From NCBI RefSeq assembly GCF_028128615.1, contig NZ_AMDP01000014.1, forward strand, positions 1-64,000: DNA of 64,000 nt, in the 5' to 3' direction. Below the pieces are notes generated by a model, which saw only the letters and a list, made by a program, of their open reading frames with translations, was not told the DNA's origin and made no database searches. Positions 63,316 through 64,000 of this stretch are shown here, one piece after another. Position 1 is the stretch's first letter; each line of letters starts with the position of its first letter. The position numbers were made by a program, and so were the translations under genes. Origin of the DNA: Enterococcus sp. 5H (GTDB lineage: Bacteria; Bacillota; Bacilli; Lactobacillales; Enterococcaceae).

Positions 63316-64000
63316 ATGAAAATTGATCGTTTATTAAGTCTTATTAATTTGTTGTCGGTAAATGATCGAATGACAGCTAACGATTTAGCAGAACGACTAG
63401 AGGTTTCCAAACGAACGATTTATCGCGATATTGATACCTTGAATGTAGCTGGGATTCCAATTATTTCCTATTCAGGAATTAGTGGTGGATTTGGTATGGT
63501 AGAAGGGTACAAAGTCAGCAAGCATATATTTTCAACTGCAGATATCGCAAATCTTTTAACCGGACTTTCGGCTATTCAAAGTATTTCTGAATCAGCGGAA
63601 ATAAGTCCATTAATCGCAAAAATTAGCCCCAAAGAGAACATTCAACAACCACAAAGTGAATTATTAATTGATCTATCCTCGTGGTTTAAAGGAAGCGGTA
63701 GGCAAAATAAACTAAATGATCTTCGTCAGGGAATCGCCAATCAGCAAGTTATTGCTATCTATTATCACTCGACTAAATATTTTACTGAGCGAAAAATAGA
63801 ACCATACAAATTGATTTTTAAAGCATCAGATTGGTATCTTTATGGTTTTTGCCTAAAAAGACAAGCGTTTCGTTTATTCAAATTAAACCGTATCCAATCA
63901 TATGAAGTGCTGGAGGAAACTTTTAAATTAAGGACTTTAGAACCTGCGACGCTACAAATGGCTTCTAGAAATGAGTATCAGGATGTTTCAACGGATTCAA
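63316..64000 (+). CDS. HTH/WYL-domain regulator (YafY-like), 3' end outside window
   Basis: The frame starts at ATG 63316 after AAAAGGAG and stays open to the window edge, so 228 residues are visible. The N-terminal HTH_11 domain (about 1-60, RLLSLINLLSVNDRMTANDLAERLEVSKRTIYRDIDTL) is followed by a WYL domain (about 130-215, QQVIAIYYHSTKYFTERKIEPYKLIFKASDWYLYGFC). WYL proteins sense small ligands or nucleic acids and regulate metabolism and, in some cases, phage-defence genes. It is divergent from the recombinase next to the Thoeris cassette, so a role in controlling it is conceivable but unproven. Confidence 0.88.
   Translation, partial: MKIDRLLSLINLLSVNDRMTANDLAERLEVSKRTIYRDIDTLNVAGIPIISYSGISGGFGMVEGYKVSKHIFSTADIANLLTGLSAIQSISESAEISPLIAKISPKENIQQPQSELLIDLSSWFKGSGRQNKLNDLRQGIANQQVIAIYYHSTKYFTERKIEPYKLIFKASDWYLYGFCLKRQAFRLFKLNRIQSYEVLEETFKLRTLEPATLQMASRNEYQDVSTDS

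Overview
The window is low-GC Firmicute DNA and almost certainly comes from an Enterococcus or a very close relative. The indicators are a complete WxL surface-protein locus (WxL proteins, a small sortase-anchored protein and a WxLIP protein with DUF916/DUF3324 domains), a divergent MerR regulator with a heterodimeric ABC exporter resembling enterococcal EfrEF, an Apf-like LysM protein, Mga- and PrfA-like regulators, and BglG/PTS beta-glucoside genes. No rRNA, tRNA, CRISPR array or insertion sequence was recognised.

Layout. 1-4.4 kb: the 3' part of a nucleotide-sugar dehydrogenase, a tyrosine integrase, a HasA-like processive glycosyltransferase, then a scarred intergenic stretch with a nested inverted repeat. 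4.4-14.6 kb: the ABC exporter pair and its MerR regulator, a membrane-anchored metallophosphoesterase, an OsmC protein, an OppA-type lipoprotein and a P1B-4 metal ATPase. 15.2-16.3 kb: a second integrase, paralogous to the first, bracketed by paired AGCCGTCA repeats. 16.5-31.4 kb: the WxL locus. It has an orphan winged-helix regulator, a 1423-residue WxL protein, a small wall-anchored protein, two more WxL proteins, the WxLIP protein, a membrane protein, an apparently catalytically dead signal peptidase next to an intact one, a YfhO-type membrane protein cut by an in-frame stop, and two lipoproteins. 32.2-36.4 kb: a three-gene operon of an acidic coiled-coil protein, a LysM glucosaminidase and a second acidic coiled-coil protein. 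36.8-44.3 kb: an Apf-like LysM protein, a small protein, an LssY_C protein, a YczE-like membrane protein with a divergent Crp/Fnr regulator, a GH18 chitinase and an Mga-like regulator. 44.7-51.5 kb: beta-glucoside use (RpiR regulator, two 6-phospho-beta-glucosidases, a BglG-type antiterminator with its RNA target, and PTS EIIBCA). 51.7-57.5 kb: a lipoate ligase ahead of a MetNIQ-like transporter, then two extracytoplasmic proteins of unknown function. 57.6-60 kb: a small coiled-coil protein, an MFS transporter and a divergent PrfA-like regulator.

60.1-63.1 kb is the most striking part. A Thoeris anti-phage pair, ThsA (SIR2-SLOG) and ThsB (TIR), is arranged tail to tail between perfect 29-bp inverted repeats. 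The right repeat overlaps the stop codon of an adjacent XerC/D-like recombinase gene. Each repeat contains a palindromic core with a 7-bp asymmetric centre and supplies the ribosome binding site of the defence gene next to it. This is the geometry expected of an invertible or recombinase-captured defence cassette. The ThsA copy also carries Asn where the catalytic His of the SIR2 domain is expected. The window ends inside a WYL-domain regulator.

All functions are read from sequence motifs and remembered family knowledge; no database search was possible.
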